A stretch of DNA of 64,000 nucleotides. Origin: Alkalicella caledoniensis (GTDB lineage: Bacteria; Bacillota; Proteinivoracia; Proteinivoracales; Proteinivoracaceae). Location of the stretch: the NCBI RefSeq assembly GCF_014467015.1, contig NZ_CP058559.1, positions 930,001-994,000 on the forward strand, in the 5' to 3' direction. The notes below the pieces were generated by a model, which saw only the letters and a program-made list of their open reading frames with translations, searched no databases and had not been told where the DNA came from. Made by a program: the position numbers and the translations under genes. This document shows, one piece after another, positions 27,405 to 36,343 of the stretch (the stretch's first letter is position 1; each line of letters starts with the position of its first letter).

Positions 27405-28069
27405 AAGAATTAATTCCAAAAGATCAATACGGGGTTTTTGCTGATGCTCGGGATATAGCTTGGGCAGATAGCTTATTTGTAGCAAATCACTTTGAAAAAG
27501 AACACTTTCATGTACTTCGTGATATATCCAAAATCACTGACTCCAATTCTGGATTGAGTAAAGATTTCATTGAATCCAATTATGAGCTCTCCTATTACAA
27601 GGATAGTACAGGAAGAAAGCTACCTTGTTATATGATGACTCGCGATGGTTTTACAATGCTTGTTATGGGATACACCGGTCAAAAGGCAATGCGATTCAAA
27701 GAGATTTACATCAAACGCTTCAACGCAATGGAAGAGTTCATCACAACTTTGGTTACAACTCGTAAGGATTTCCCTCTACTGACCGAAAACATAAAGCTAC
27801 TTCACGAAAAACCCAAACCTTATCACTTCAGCAATGAATGCGACATGATAAACCGCATTGTAACAGGGATGTCTGCCAAGCAAATCAGACAAAAATATGG
27901 TCTTGAAAAAGGCACCAGCATCCGTCCGTACCTAACCGATGACCAAGTTAAAATGCTCGAGACACTTCAAAAAGTTGATATCGGACTACTTCTCTCTGTT
28001 CCAGACTATGAACAGCGCAAGCGATACCTGGAATGGTACAAGATGAAGATTTCCGATAAGCCAGCATAA
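27401..28069 (+). CDS. Rha-family phage regulatory protein
   Basis: 222 residues. The central part (SKDFIESNYELS, YMMTRDGFTMLVMGYTGQKA, MRFKEIYIKRFNAME) is the pRha domain found in phage regulators and in Rha of phage phi-80/P22-like phages. Family members can interfere with phage growth or act as antirepressor-like switches. The C-terminal 80 residues contain a possible HTH (SAKQIRQKYGLEKGTSIRPY). The start overlaps the previous stop by ATGA. Confidence 0.85.
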   Translation: MKELIPKDQYGVFADARDIAWADSLFVANHFEKEHFHVLRDISKITDSNSGLSKDFIESNYELSYYKDSTGRKLPCYMMTRDGFTMLVMGYTGQKAMRFKEIYIKRFNAMEEFITTLVTTRKDFPLLTENIKLLHEKPKPYHFSNECDMINRIVTGMSAKQIRQKYGLEKGTSIRPYLTDDQVKMLETLQKVDIGLLLSVPDYEQRKRYLEWYKMKISDKPA

Positions 28070-28084
28070 AGGGAGGTTCTACTA

Positions 28085-28507
28085 ATGGGAATTGATAAAT
28101 TCAACGCAGAAGGTTACTACGACCCCACTGCTTTTGATGCCTTAACTAAAATCGAACAAAGAGAAAAGGCTGCCAGAGCCTTCCGGCCTCTTGTGTATAT
28201 CTGCTCACCCTATTCCGGTGATATTGAACATAACACAAATTCTGCCAGACGCTATAGCAGGTTCGCGGTGGTGATGGGATATATCCCCATCGCTCCGCAT
28301 CTTCTTTTCACTCAGTTTCTTGATGACAGTGATCCTGATGAACGAGAACTTGGTTTGTTCTTTGGAAATGTACTGATGTCAAAGTGCTCCGAGGTTTGGG
28401 TATTTGGCAGTCACATTTCCGCAGGCATGAGATCAGAGATCAACTGGGCGAAACGCAAAAACTACCCAATTCGCTACTTTTCATCTCAGTGTAAGGAGGT
28501 CATTTAG
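28085..28507 (+). CDS. DUF4406 protein, deoxyribosyltransferase-like
   Basis: 140 residues. YICSPYSGDIEHN near residue 40 and the C-terminal ISAGMRSEINWAKRK fit DUF4406, a family related to nucleoside 2-deoxyribosyltransferases; the SPYSGD loop and the SAGM(R/x)xE motif are the expected nucleotide-binding and catalytic parts. It may act in nucleotide metabolism during infection. GGGAGG lies before the ATG. Confidence 0.8.
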   Translation: MGIDKFNAEGYYDPTAFDALTKIEQREKAARAFRPLVYICSPYSGDIEHNTNSARRYSRFAVVMGYIPIAPHLLFTQFLDDSDPDERELGLFFGNVLMSKCSEVWVFGSHISAGMRSEINWAKRKNYPIRYFSSQCKEVI

Positions 28508-28511
28508 ATTT

Positions 28512-29120
28512 ATGAAAAAGATTAAAGCAATACAAACTGAATACAAAGGTTACCTCTTCAGGTCAAGGCTTGAGGCCCGCTGGGCAGTATTCTTCGATTT
28601 TTGTGGTATTGATTACGAGTATGAACCTGAAGGATATGACCTTGGAAATGGATTAACCTATCTTCCAGACTTTCTTCTTCACGGCGTAGACGGCAGATCT
28701 GGTGGCGATCTTTACGTTGAGGTCAAGGGTCAGATGACCGATGCTGATGCAGATAAAATCAACCGTTTTTATGAGCTGGGAAAAGATGACCCTGATACCT
28801 ACGGGAAGTCCCAGACAGCCATCCTTGTGGTTGGGAATATTCCAAGTGGTGCAGATATTGATGACATCCTATGGTCCATAGAAAATGAAGCTTACAATGA
28901 TAACGGCAATTGGCCTAATAAATATAACTTTAATACTATCGATGGGGACTATTTTGCGGCATATCCTGGGATAAACCATAAAGGAAAATTTGAACTCTTC
29001 GGTGATGACAGCAACTATCTTTGTGATATGGATTCTAGAGCAACAGAGAAAGCCTATCGTGCCGCAAGACAGGCCAGATTTGAACATGGAGAAAGACCTC
29101 GTACGAAGGGAGGTTATTAA
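28512..29120 (+). CDS. Phage PD-(D/E)xK-type nuclease-like protein
   Basis: 202 residues. FRSRLEARWAVFFD near the start, YLPDFLL (D about residue 54) and VEVKG (E and K about residues 72-74) form the pattern of small restriction-like nucleases. The remaining residues have no clear match. It lies between DUF4406 and VapE, with tight spacing. Possible roles are recombination, junction cleavage or degradation of host DNA. Confidence 0.72.
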   Translation: MKKIKAIQTEYKGYLFRSRLEARWAVFFDFCGIDYEYEPEGYDLGNGLTYLPDFLLHGVDGRSGGDLYVEVKGQMTDADADKINRFYELGKDDPDTYGKSQTAILVVGNIPSGADIDDILWSIENEAYNDNGNWPNKYNFNTIDGDYFAAYPGINHKGKFELFGDDSNYLCDMDSRATEKAYRAARQARFEHGERPRTKGGY

Positions 29121-29121
29121 A

Positions 29122-31470
29122 TTGAGAAAACTAGCCATTGCCTACGGGAACAGCCGACAGGCAAAGAAGTGGGTCAACAAAGAAATCACATTTGATGAGT
29201 TAAAAGATAGATTAAAGACTCCAATCCGGACAACGGAATCAGCTGAAGAGTATGCCAAATTCAGCAAATCCCAAAAGGATGATGCAAAAGATCATGGTGG
29301 TTTTGTTGCAGGGGTATTGAAAGGCGGTCGCAGGAAAATCGACACTGTGGAGCTCCGCTCAATGATTGCCTTAGATGGTGACCGTATTGATAAAGATTTT
29401 CTTGAAAACTATGAATCGAATGCCCAGTATACCTCTGTTCTTTATTCCACCCATAGCAGTACTGATGAGAATCCAAGGGTCCGCATTATCTTGCCTCTTA
29501 CAAGAGATGTAACCTCGGAGGAATTTGTAGCAGTATCAAGATATCTTGCACAGATGCTCGGTATGGATTATTTCGATGAATGCTCTTATCTCCCAAACCA
29601 GCTGATGTACTGGCCAAGCACTCCATCCAACGGAAACTTCATCTATAAGGAAGTGGATACGGACTGGCTTAATCCAGATGATATTTTAACTGCTCATCCC
29701 GAATGGTCAGATCCTACAAGACTTCCGACTTCATCCAGGGAGAGCAAGGCAAATACAGTATCGCAGCAGAAGGTGCAGGATCCTCTTGAAAAGGAGGGCG
29801 TTGTCGGGCTTTTCAATAGAGTCTACTTCCCCATCACAAAAGCGATCGATGCTTTTTTATCAGATATCTACGAACCAACAGGAAATGAGGACCGCTATCA
29901 CCTTATAGAATCAAGCAGTATGGCGGGTGTTGAAATCAAAGAAGGTGGCAAGTTCGTATACAGCCATCATGCCAAGGACCCGGCATACCTTAAATTATGT
30001 AGTGCCTTTGACATTGTTCGTATCCATAAGTTTGGTGATGACGATGCTAAGAAGTCCTTCAAGAGTATGTGTGATTTTGTCATGAAGATCGATGAGGTGA
30101 AAGTCTTTGCTACCAATGAGAAACTTGCAGAAGCTGAAGTGGATTTCACAGATCTTGGTGACGACTGGAAAGAAAAACTAAAGTATCAGCCCCGAAGTCA
30201 AGTACTCGAAAACAGCGTATACAACTTAAACCTTATCCTTAATCATGATCCCGATTTTAAGAACTTTGCATTTAACGAGTTATCAAACCGCATCCAGGTC
30301 ACTGGGCCACTGCCCTGGGAAAGACCTGAAGGTAACGTGTTTTGGAGAGATGCCGACACAGCCCAGCTTAAGTCCATTATGGATATTCGCTACCTTCCGT
30401 TCTCAAGCAGAAACCACGATGTTGCCTTTACCAAGGTTGCTGATGATCGGAGATTCCACCCTATAAGGGATTATCTTGATTCCCTTCCTGCGTGGGATGG
30501 AGTAAAACGTGTGGAAGATGTTTTCATCAAATATCTTCAGGCTGATGATACCGAGTATATTCGCACAGTGACTAGAAAGACCTTTGCAGCGGCAGTTGCG
30601 CGGATATATGTCCCAGGAATTAAGTTTGACTGCGTTCCAGTGCTTGATGGCGATCAGGGTATTGGCAAAAGCACCATTTTAAAAGATCTGGTAACAGCAG
30701 ATTTTTATTCTGAAACCTTGTCCCTTACAGATATGGACGACAAGTCCGGTGCTGAAAAACTTCAGGGATTTTGGGTGGTTGAAATCGGAGAACTTGCTGG
30801 TATGAAAAAAGCGGACATTGAAAAAGTAAAAGCATTCCTCTCTACCTCTGATGATAAGTATCGACCGTCCTATGGCAGAGTTGTGGAAAGCCATCCGAGA
30901 CAGTGCATCGTCATTGCAACGGTAAATGGAGAGCGTGGATATTTACGTGACATCACAGGAAATCGTCGTTTTTGGATCATCAAAGTACATCAGAAAAAGC
31001 AGAAGAAAACCTGGAATTTCACTGAAGCTTACAGGCAGCAGTTCTGGGCTGAAGCAAAAGAAATATGGAATTCAGGCGAAAAGCTATATCTGGAGGGTGA
31101 CATTTTAGAAGAAGCTGAAAAGGCCCAGAAGGGAGCCATGGAGGCTGACGAGCGTGTTGGTATGGTGGAAGAGTACCTGAATACCTTACTTCCAGATGAT
31201 TGGGATAGCATGGATTTGTTTGCCCGTAGAAACTACCTAAGTGGAACCGAATTTGGTAGGCCAGCGCATGCAGGTACTGTTGCTCGAACCTTTGTAAGCA
31301 ATGCTGAAATATGGTGTGAATGCTTCAATCGCAACCTCTCCGAATTAAAGACCACGGATAGCTATCAGATTGCAGCACTTATGGCTCAGATTCCCGGTTG
31401 GGAACGAACCAGCAGTATCAGGCGTTTGCCCATATATGGTAGGCAGCGACTTTATCAATATGGCGGATAA
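29122..31470 (+). CDS. VapE-type replication protein (primase/helicase)
   Basis: 782 residues from a TTG at 29122, with GGGAGG 8 bases upstream. The C-terminal half is the virulence-associated E domain: Walker A GDQGIGKST near residues 510-518, VVEIGELAGMKKADIEKVKAF, SHPRQCIVIATVN and GNRRFWIIKV. The N-terminal half likely holds a primase-polymerase-like domain (SMIALDGDRI and YSTHSSTDENPRVRIILPL). In phages lacking DnaB/DnaC homologues this protein is the probable initiator helicase. Confidence 0.88.
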   Translation: MRKLAIAYGNSRQAKKWVNKEITFDELKDRLKTPIRTTESAEEYAKFSKSQKDDAKDHGGFVAGVLKGGRRKIDTVELRSMIALDGDRIDKDFLENYESNAQYTSVLYSTHSSTDENPRVRIILPLTRDVTSEEFVAVSRYLAQMLGMDYFDECSYLPNQLMYWPSTPSNGNFIYKEVDTDWLNPDDILTAHPEWSDPTRLPTSSRESKANTVSQQKVQDPLEKEGVVGLFNRVYFPITKAIDAFLSDIYEPTGNEDRYHLIESSSMAGVEIKEGGKFVYSHHAKDPAYLKLCSAFDIVRIHKFGDDDAKKSFKSMCDFVMKIDEVKVFATNEKLAEAEVDFTDLGDDWKEKLKYQPRSQVLENSVYNLNLILNHDPDFKNFAFNELSNRIQVTGPLPWERPEGNVFWRDADTAQLKSIMDIRYLPFSSRNHDVAFTKVADDRRFHPIRDYLDSLPAWDGVKRVEDVFIKYLQADDTEYIRTVTRKTFAAAVARIYVPGIKFDCVPVLDGDQGIGKSTILKDLVTADFYSETLSLTDMDDKSGAEKLQGFWVVEIGELAGMKKADIEKVKAFLSTSDDKYRPSYGRVVESHPRQCIVIATVNGERGYLRDITGNRRFWIIKVHQKKQKKTWNFTEAYRQQFWAEAKEIWNSGEKLYLEGDILEEAEKAQKGAMEADERVGMVEEYLNTLLPDDWDSMDLFARRNYLSGTEFGRPAHAGTVARTFVSNAEIWCECFNRNLSELKTTDSYQIAALMAQIPGWERTSSIRRLPIYGRQRLYQYGG

Positions 31471-31620
31471 AGAACACGACACAACACAAGATTTTCCCTT
31501 ATATTCAAAATGCTTTTTCTTAAAAGTAGATAGGAATACCTGTGCACGAACACGCGCGTTAGTAAATATAGGGGAACGCTTGTGAATTTGTGTTTCTTGT
31601 GTCAGATGGGAGGTAAAAAA

Positions 31621-31908
31621 GTGACTGAAAAAATCATCGAACAAAAACTGGTAAAAGCAGTGAAAGAGCTGGGAGGCATTGCACCTAAGTTTGTCAGCCC
31701 AGGTTTTGATGGCATGCCGGATAGATTAATCCTTCTTCCCGGATGTAGAATCGCCTTTGTTGAAGTCAAAGCCCCTGGAAAGAAGCCTCGACCTTTACAA
31801 CTGGCTAGACATAAGCTCCTTCAGGGTCTTGGATTCAAGGTTTATGTGCTTGATAGTGTAGCAGGAATAGAGAAAATATTATCCGATATGGGAGGTGATG
31901 CCAAATGA
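31621..31908 (+). CDS. VRR-NUC domain nuclease
   Basis: 95 residues from a GTG at 31621 with GGGAGG upstream. The VRR-NUC core is visible: FDGMPDRLIL (D) and IAFVEVKAPG (ExK), then QLARHKLLQGLGFKVYVLDS. Such stand-alone phage proteins are structure-specific nucleases, possibly resolving junctions. The stop overlaps the start of the helicase gene (ATGA). Confidence 0.88.
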   Translation: MTEKIIEQKLVKAVKELGGIAPKFVSPGFDGMPDRLILLPGCRIAFVEVKAPGKKPRPLQLARHKLLQGLGFKVYVLDSVAGIEKILSDMGGDAK

Positions 31909-33274
31909 AGTTCATACCACATGATTATCAGCAATACGCAAGTGCCTACATCGAAAACAATCCTATTGCTGCCATATTTCTTGATATGGGCTTGGGTTAG
32001 GAAAAACTGTGCTGACCCTCACCTCCATAAGCAATTTACTCTTTGACAGCTTTAAGGTCCATAAAGTTTTGGTGGTTGCCCCTCTTCGTGTTGCAAGAGA
32101 TACGTGGCCCCAAGAACTGGAGAAATGGTCACACCTTGATCATCTCATCTGGTCCGTGGCTGTTGGTACTGAAGCAGAAAGAAAAGCTGCACTTTTGAAA
32201 AAAGCTGATATCTACATCATCAACAGAGAAAATGTCCAGTGGCTTGTGGAAGACAGCGGCATCCCTTTTAACTATGACATGGTGATTATCGACGAGCTTT
32301 CATCATTTAAGAATCACAAGGCTAAGAGATTTAAAGCCTTGATGAAAGTCCGTCCCCACATTAAGCGGATGGTAGGTTTAACCGGAACACCAACAGGAAA
32401 CGGACTCATGGATTTATGGGCTGAGTTTAGGCTTCTGGATATGGGTAAGCGCCTGGGAAGATTTATTGGTAAGTATCGAGACGACTACTTTACTCCAGAT
32501 AAGCGTAATGGCCAGATCATCTTTAGTTACAAGCCTCTACCCTTTGCGGAGGATGCCATCTACCGACAAATTTCAGACATTACCATATCCATGAAATCCA
32601 CTGACCATTTGAAGATGCCAGAACTCATTAGTTCAGAGTATCAAGTAAAGCTTTCAGAACCAGAGCGTAAACGCTATGAGGAATTAAAGCGCGACCTGGT
32701 ACTTCAGCTTCCCGGTGGAGATATTACCGCAGCTAATGCTGCTTCTCTTTCTGGTAAACTGTCTCAAATGTCAAATGGAGCTGTCTATTCCGATACCCAA
32801 GAGATTATACGGATCCATGACAGAAAGCTTGATGCATTAGAAGATCTCATTGAAGCCGCTAATGGTAAGCCCATCCTGGTTGCCTACTGGTTTAGGCATG
32901 ACCTCGAGCGTATCACAGAAAGGCTGCAGCACAATAAAATAAAGTTCTCTCGCCTTGATTCTTCTGAAAGTATTCGGAGCTGGAACAGTGGTGAATTACC
33001 AGTAGCTTTAATACACCCCGCTTCTGCAGGACATGGCCTGAATCTTCAACATGGCGGCTCCACCATTATATGGTTTGGCCTGACTTGGAGCCTGGAACTC
33101 TACCAGCAGACCAATGCCCGCCTATGGAGACAGGGGCAAATAGAAAATACAGTTGTTGTTCAACACATCATTACCAAAGACACCGTCGATGGACGTATTC
33201 TTAAAGCACTAAGAGAAAAGAACAGTACCCAATCTGCACTCATCAATGCCGTAAAGGCAGATCTGAAAATCTAA
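31905..33274 (+). pseudogene. SNF2-type phage helicase, frameshifted at Walker A
   Basis: The ATG at 31905 opens 31 codons ending FLDMGLG, then TAG at 31998-32000. In another frame GKTVLTLTSISNLLF continues from 32000 to 33274, with VVIDELSSFKN, LTGTPTGNGLMDLW, HGLNLQHGG and QTNARLWRQGQ. So the helicase is intact except for a shift exactly at the GLGKT loop. One lost T (restoring GGT TTA GGA AAA) or a 5-base insertion would explain it. Without frameshifting, the product lacks Walker A. A sequencing error or a true mutation is likelier than programmed shifting, since no slippery heptamer is seen. Confidence 0.82.
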
Positions 33275-33333
33275 GACAACCTATGACAATCCTCGCCAAT
33301 CCGAGTGAAATCTATAATATTCGGAGGGCTGAT

Positions 33334-33762
33334 ATGAATAAACAAAACGCAAGAGAATACTTCTCAAAAGCTTATCGCATTGACCATCGGATCCGTAGTA
33401 AGTTTGAACAATTGGAATCGTTAAATGCACTGGCTACAAGAGCCACATCGACTTTGAGTGCAATGCCAAGAAACCCGAACCGTTCAACATCCACAATGGC
33501 TGATGTAATTGCCAGAATCATCGACCTGCAGGAAGAAATCAATCAGGACATCATTAGTCTTGTAGATTCGAAACGTGAAATCATGACCATCATCAAGTCC
33601 ATAGAAAACTCAGAGTACCAGACGCTTCTTGAGAAGCGCTACCTTTGTTTTCTAACCTGGGAAAAGATCGCAGTGGATATGTGCTACACCATCCACCATC
33701 TCTACAAAATGCATAACGCCGCCTTGGAAGTTTGCAGTAAGATTTTAAACCAGGATACCTAA
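33334..33762 (+). CDS. DUF1492/ArpU-like phage late regulator
   Basis: 142 residues from the ATG at 33334, with GGAGGG upstream. A helical first part (REYFSKAYRIDHRIRSKFEQL) is followed by a sigma region 4-like HTH (LLEKRYLCFLTWEKIAVDMC, YTIHHLYKMHNAAL). DUF1492 and ArpU proteins are thought to control late transcription in phages of low-GC Gram-positives. It lies directly before the two matching promoter-like elements at 33766 and 34026, which are candidate targets. Confidence 0.8.
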   Translation: MNKQNAREYFSKAYRIDHRIRSKFEQLESLNALATRATSTLSAMPRNPNRSTSTMADVIARIIDLQEEINQDIISLVDSKREIMTIIKSIENSEYQTLLEKRYLCFLTWEKIAVDMCYTIHHLYKMHNAALEVCSKILNQDT

Positions 33763-33765
33763 AAC

Positions 33766-33806
33766 CATAGAATGATACCCACCGCATGTGATTATATGTA
33801 AAATGG
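33766..33806 (+). promoter_or_regulatory. Promoter-like element A
   Basis: CATAGAATGATACC is followed 11 bases later by TTATATGTAAA. The same arrangement with nearly the same bases occurs at 34026-34066. TATATG is a possible -10, and the conserved upstream block could be an activator site in place of a -35. It precedes the gene at 33819. Confidence 0.55.
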
Positions 33807-33818
33807 AGGTTACTAAAA

Positions 33819-34010
33819 ATGAGCTACCGTGAAGCTAAAGAAGACAACATCAGAATCTCTAAAGCTGGAAGGATGACCTACTACTTCCCCCACTGCCGCT
33901 TCTGTGGTGATGAAGTAAGATCCTTAAACTATCTCCGGGACAGACACTATGTCTGCAAGGAATGTAAGCCCCACAAAGAAATCCTATTAAAAACTGGTAT
34001 CTTTGATTAG
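33819..34010 (+). CDS. Small zinc-ribbon protein
   Basis: 63 residues with CRFC and CKEC about 25 residues apart, a likely zinc ribbon, between charged ends. GGAGG precedes the ATG. It is flanked on both sides by the matching promoter-like elements A and B. Function unknown. Confidence 0.72.
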   Translation: MSYREAKEDNIRISKAGRMTYYFPHCRFCGDEVRSLNYLRDRHYVCKECKPHKEILLKTGIFD

Positions 34011-34025
34011 ATGGATACTAAATAA

Positions 34026-34066
34026 CATAGAATGATACCTACGATGTGTGCTTATATATAAAGTGA
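34026..34066 (+). promoter_or_regulatory. Promoter-like element B
   Basis: CATAGAATGATACC is followed 11 bases later by TTATATATAAA, aligning without gaps to element A at 33766-33806. It precedes a terminator (34081) and the HNH/terminase genes, as expected for a late promoter with an attenuator. Confidence 0.55.
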
Positions 34067-34080
34067 GCCACAATGTAAAC

Positions 34081-34114
34081 AAGCCTTCATGGGAAAACCC
34101 CACGAGGGCTTTTC
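34081..34114 (+). terminator. Attenuator-like hairpin before the HNH gene
   Basis: AAGCCTTCATGGG pairs with CCCACGAGGGCTT (with wobble and one bulge) and is followed by TTCTT. It lies between promoter-like element B and the ribosome binding site AAAGGAGGTG of the HNH gene. Confidence 0.7.
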
Positions 34115-34138
34115 TTATGCCCTAAAGGAGGTGAACCC

Positions 34139-34498
34139 ATGCCATACAAACCCAAGCGTCCTTGTTCTTACCCAGGCTGCGGTCTGCTTGCTGATAGTGG
34201 AGAGTACTGCGCCGAGCATAAGAAGGTGGTAACAAAACGTTACAACAAGTACCAAAGAGATCCAGCTTCCAACAAACGATACGGCAGGGCCTGGAAACGG
34301 ATCAGGGACCGCTACATCAAAACCCATCCTCTTTGTGAGGAGTGTGATAAGAATGGACGGATTGTAGCTGCCGAAGAAGTGCACCACATCCTGCCTCTTT
34401 CCAAAGGCGGTGGTAATGAAACCAGTAACCTAATGGCCCTTTGTAAGTCATGTCACTCTAAGATAACAGCTGAGAGTGGTGACCGGTGGGGGAGGTAA
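34139..34498 (+). CDS. HNH endonuclease of the packaging module
   Basis: 119 residues. Cysteine pairs (CSYPGC, CAEH and CEEC) come before the HNH core EEVHHILPLSKGGGNETSNLMALCKSCHSKI. Genes like this sit just before terminase genes in many cos-type phages of Gram-positives and are needed for specific terminase cleavage, as shown for HK97-like phages. AAAGGAGGTG precedes the ATG. Confidence 0.9.
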   Translation: MPYKPKRPCSYPGCGLLADSGEYCAEHKKVVTKRYNKYQRDPASNKRYGRAWKRIRDRYIKTHPLCEECDKNGRIVAAEEVHHILPLSKGGGNETSNLMALCKSCHSKITAESGDRWGR

Positions 34499-34563
34499 AA
34501 TCCCTACAACTTTTCAATCCGGACAGCGGGCTGGGGTGTCGTGTTAAAAAACGCAGATTCAAA

Positions 34564-34585
34564 CGGGGGTATAGGCCCCCGCTTT
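34564..34585 (+). terminator. GC-rich hairpin before the small terminase gene
   Basis: CGGGGG (34564-34569) pairs with CCCCCG (34576-34581), followed by only CTTTG. It is placed directly before AAAGGAGGTG of the small terminase gene. It could be a weak attenuator or part of a packaging site. Confidence 0.45.
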
Positions 34586-34603
34586 GTAAAGGAGGTGTGA
34601 TCA

Positions 34604-35155
34604 TTGGCAAAAGACGGTACGAACAGAGGTGGCGCTCGTGTTGGTGCAGGGGCAAAAAAGAAACCTCTGGCTGACAAAATAGCCGAAGGCAATCTCGGTG
34701 GAAGGAAACTGACCGTGATGGAGTTTTCCGATACGGCAGACCTTGAGGGACAAGAAATGCCTGAACCAAATAAGATGCTTGAAGCCATTCAAAAAGATGG
34801 TAAGGCTCTGGTGGCAGGCGAAATCTACAAAGCCACATGGCAGTGGCTGGATCAGCGTGGCTGCGCTTCATTGGTTTCTCCACAGCTCCTTGAAAGGTAT
34901 GCCATGAGTGTTGCTCGTTGGATTCAGTGTGAAGAGGCTATTACTGAATACGGCTTTCTGGCAAAACACCCCACCACCGGGAACGCCATTCAAAGTCCTT
35001 ATGTATCCATGGGCCAGAACTACATGAACCAGACCAATCGTCTGTGGTTTGAGATATTCCAGATCGTAAAAGAAAACTGTACTGGCGATTACAAAGGAGC
35101 AAATCCTCAGGATGATGTGATGGAAAGACTTCTTTCTGCTCGTAGGGGCAAATAA
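34604..35155 (+). CDS. terS: P27-family small terminase subunit
   Basis: 183 residues from a TTG at 34604, with a strong AAAGGAGGTG upstream. The basic N-terminus (GGARVGAGAKKKPLADK), the helical centre and SPYVSMGQNYMNQTNRLWFEIFQ match the P27-type small terminase family. It recognises phage DNA for packaging with the large subunit at 39.7-41.3 kb. The two subunits are separated by about 4.5 kb of metK, methyltransferase and small genes. Confidence 0.87.
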   Translation: MAKDGTNRGGARVGAGAKKKPLADKIAEGNLGGRKLTVMEFSDTADLEGQEMPEPNKMLEAIQKDGKALVAGEIYKATWQWLDQRGCASLVSPQLLERYAMSVARWIQCEEAITEYGFLAKHPTTGNAIQSPYVSMGQNYMNQTNRLWFEIFQIVKENCTGDYKGANPQDDVMERLLSARRGK

Positions 35156-35176
35156 AAACAGATGGGAGACAATGAT

Positions 35177-36343
35177 ATGAGTAAAAACTACAGAACCGCA
35201 GAAAGTGTCTGCATGGGACATCCTGATAAGCTTTCTGATTTAATCGCTGACAGCATTTTGGATGCTTGCCTTCGAAAAGACAAAGCTTCACGTGTGGCCT
35301 GTGAGGTAATGGCTACTAAAGGTAAAATCATCGTGGCGGGCGAGATCACCTGCAGCGAAAAAATTAACCTCCGACTTATCGTCAAAAATGTACTTCGTGA
35401 AGTGGGATACAGTCCTTGGAGATTTACAGTATTTGTGTTTGTACATCATCAAAGTGTAGATATTGCTGCTGGTGTGGATACAGCACTTGAAGCAAGAAAT
35501 GGAATTATTGATCCATACGGTTCCATCGGTGCTGGTGATCAAGGCACTGTATATGGATATGCTACCAACGAAACTCGTGAACTGTTACCTCTACCTTTAC
35601 TTTTATCTCATAGAATCGTAAAGCGTATTGATGAATGTCGTAAAGGAAAAATCATCAAGGGTATCCTTCCTGATGGAAAAGCACAAGTCACTGTTGAGTA
35701 CGATGGGGATAAACCTATCCGTATTAAGACTGTAGTAGTTTCTGTGCAGCACCATAAGGACAAAACTCAAAAGAGATTAGAATCAGATATCTTAAACAAC
35801 GTTCTCTGGCAGTGCTTCGAAGATTTCCCCTTAGATGATGAAACCGAAATACTCATCAATCCTTCAGGTAGGTTTGTTGAAGGTGGCCCTGCTGCTGATA
35901 CAGGGCTGACCGGCAGAAAGATCATGGTTGATACCTATGGTGGTCTGGCTTCTCATGGCGGCGGAGCACTTTGTGGAAAGGACCCGACAAAGGTTGATAG
36001 AAGCGGTGCTTATATGGCCAGATACATTGCTAAGAATATTGTTTGGAGCGGGCTTGCTGATAAATGCGAGGTCGCTATTTCTTATGCCATCGGAAAAGCA
36101 AATCCAGTGGCAGTCAATGTGACATCATTTGGTACAGCCAAAATCAGTGACGAAGATTTAAGTGAACTGGTAAAAGAGATCTTTAACTTGAAACCAGCTG
36201 CTATCATTGAAAAGCTACGCCTTCGAAATGCAATCTACTCTGATACAGCAACCTACGGTCATTTTAACTCCTCACTCTTCCCTTGGGAGAACGTGGATTT
36301 CAATTTAAATTTAAGAAAGGTGGCGGAAAGATATGAAGATTGA
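35177..36343 (+). CDS. metK: Phage-encoded S-adenosylmethionine synthetase
   Basis: 388 residues from the ATG at 35177 (GGGAG 8 bases upstream; an ATG at 35162 is less well placed). Key motifs are kept: GHPDKLSDLIADSILDA, GAGDQGTVYGYATNET, PSGRFVEGGPAADTGLTGRK, and HGGGALCGKDPTKVDRSGAY. QSVDIAAGVD replaces the usual QSPDI. The enzyme makes AdoMet from methionine and ATP. It overlaps the methyltransferase start by 11 bases, so it probably feeds methylation of phage DNA. Confidence 0.93.
   Translation: MSKNYRTAESVCMGHPDKLSDLIADSILDACLRKDKASRVACEVMATKGKIIVAGEITCSEKINLRLIVKNVLREVGYSPWRFTVFVFVHHQSVDIAAGVDTALEARNGIIDPYGSIGAGDQGTVYGYATNETRELLPLPLLLSHRIVKRIDECRKGKIIKGILPDGKAQVTVEYDGDKPIRIKTVVVSVQHHKDKTQKRLESDILNNVLWQCFEDFPLDDETEILINPSGRFVEGGPAADTGLTGRKIMVDTYGGLASHGGGALCGKDPTKVDRSGAYMARYIAKNIVWSGLADKCEVAISYAIGKANPVAVNVTSFGTAKISDEDLSELVKEIFNLKPAAIIEKLRLRNAIYSDTATYGHFNSSLFPWENVDFNLNLRKVAERYED

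Noticed and set aside
31460-31585. 41-codon frame between VapE and the VRR-NUC gene
   Set aside because: It overlaps the VapE stop, has no ribosome binding site and a basic, cysteine-containing tail with no known pattern; support is too weak to call a gene.
31905-33274. Programmed frameshift in the SNF2 helicase
   Set aside because: No X XXY YYZ heptamer or other shift-prone motif lies at 31985-32000, and the shift falls inside the ATP-binding loop; mutation or sequencing error is more likely.
34564-34585. cos site at the GC-rich hairpin before the small terminase
   Set aside because: The HNH/terminase neighbourhood makes it possible, but nothing in the sequence marks a staggered cut; kept only as a hairpin.
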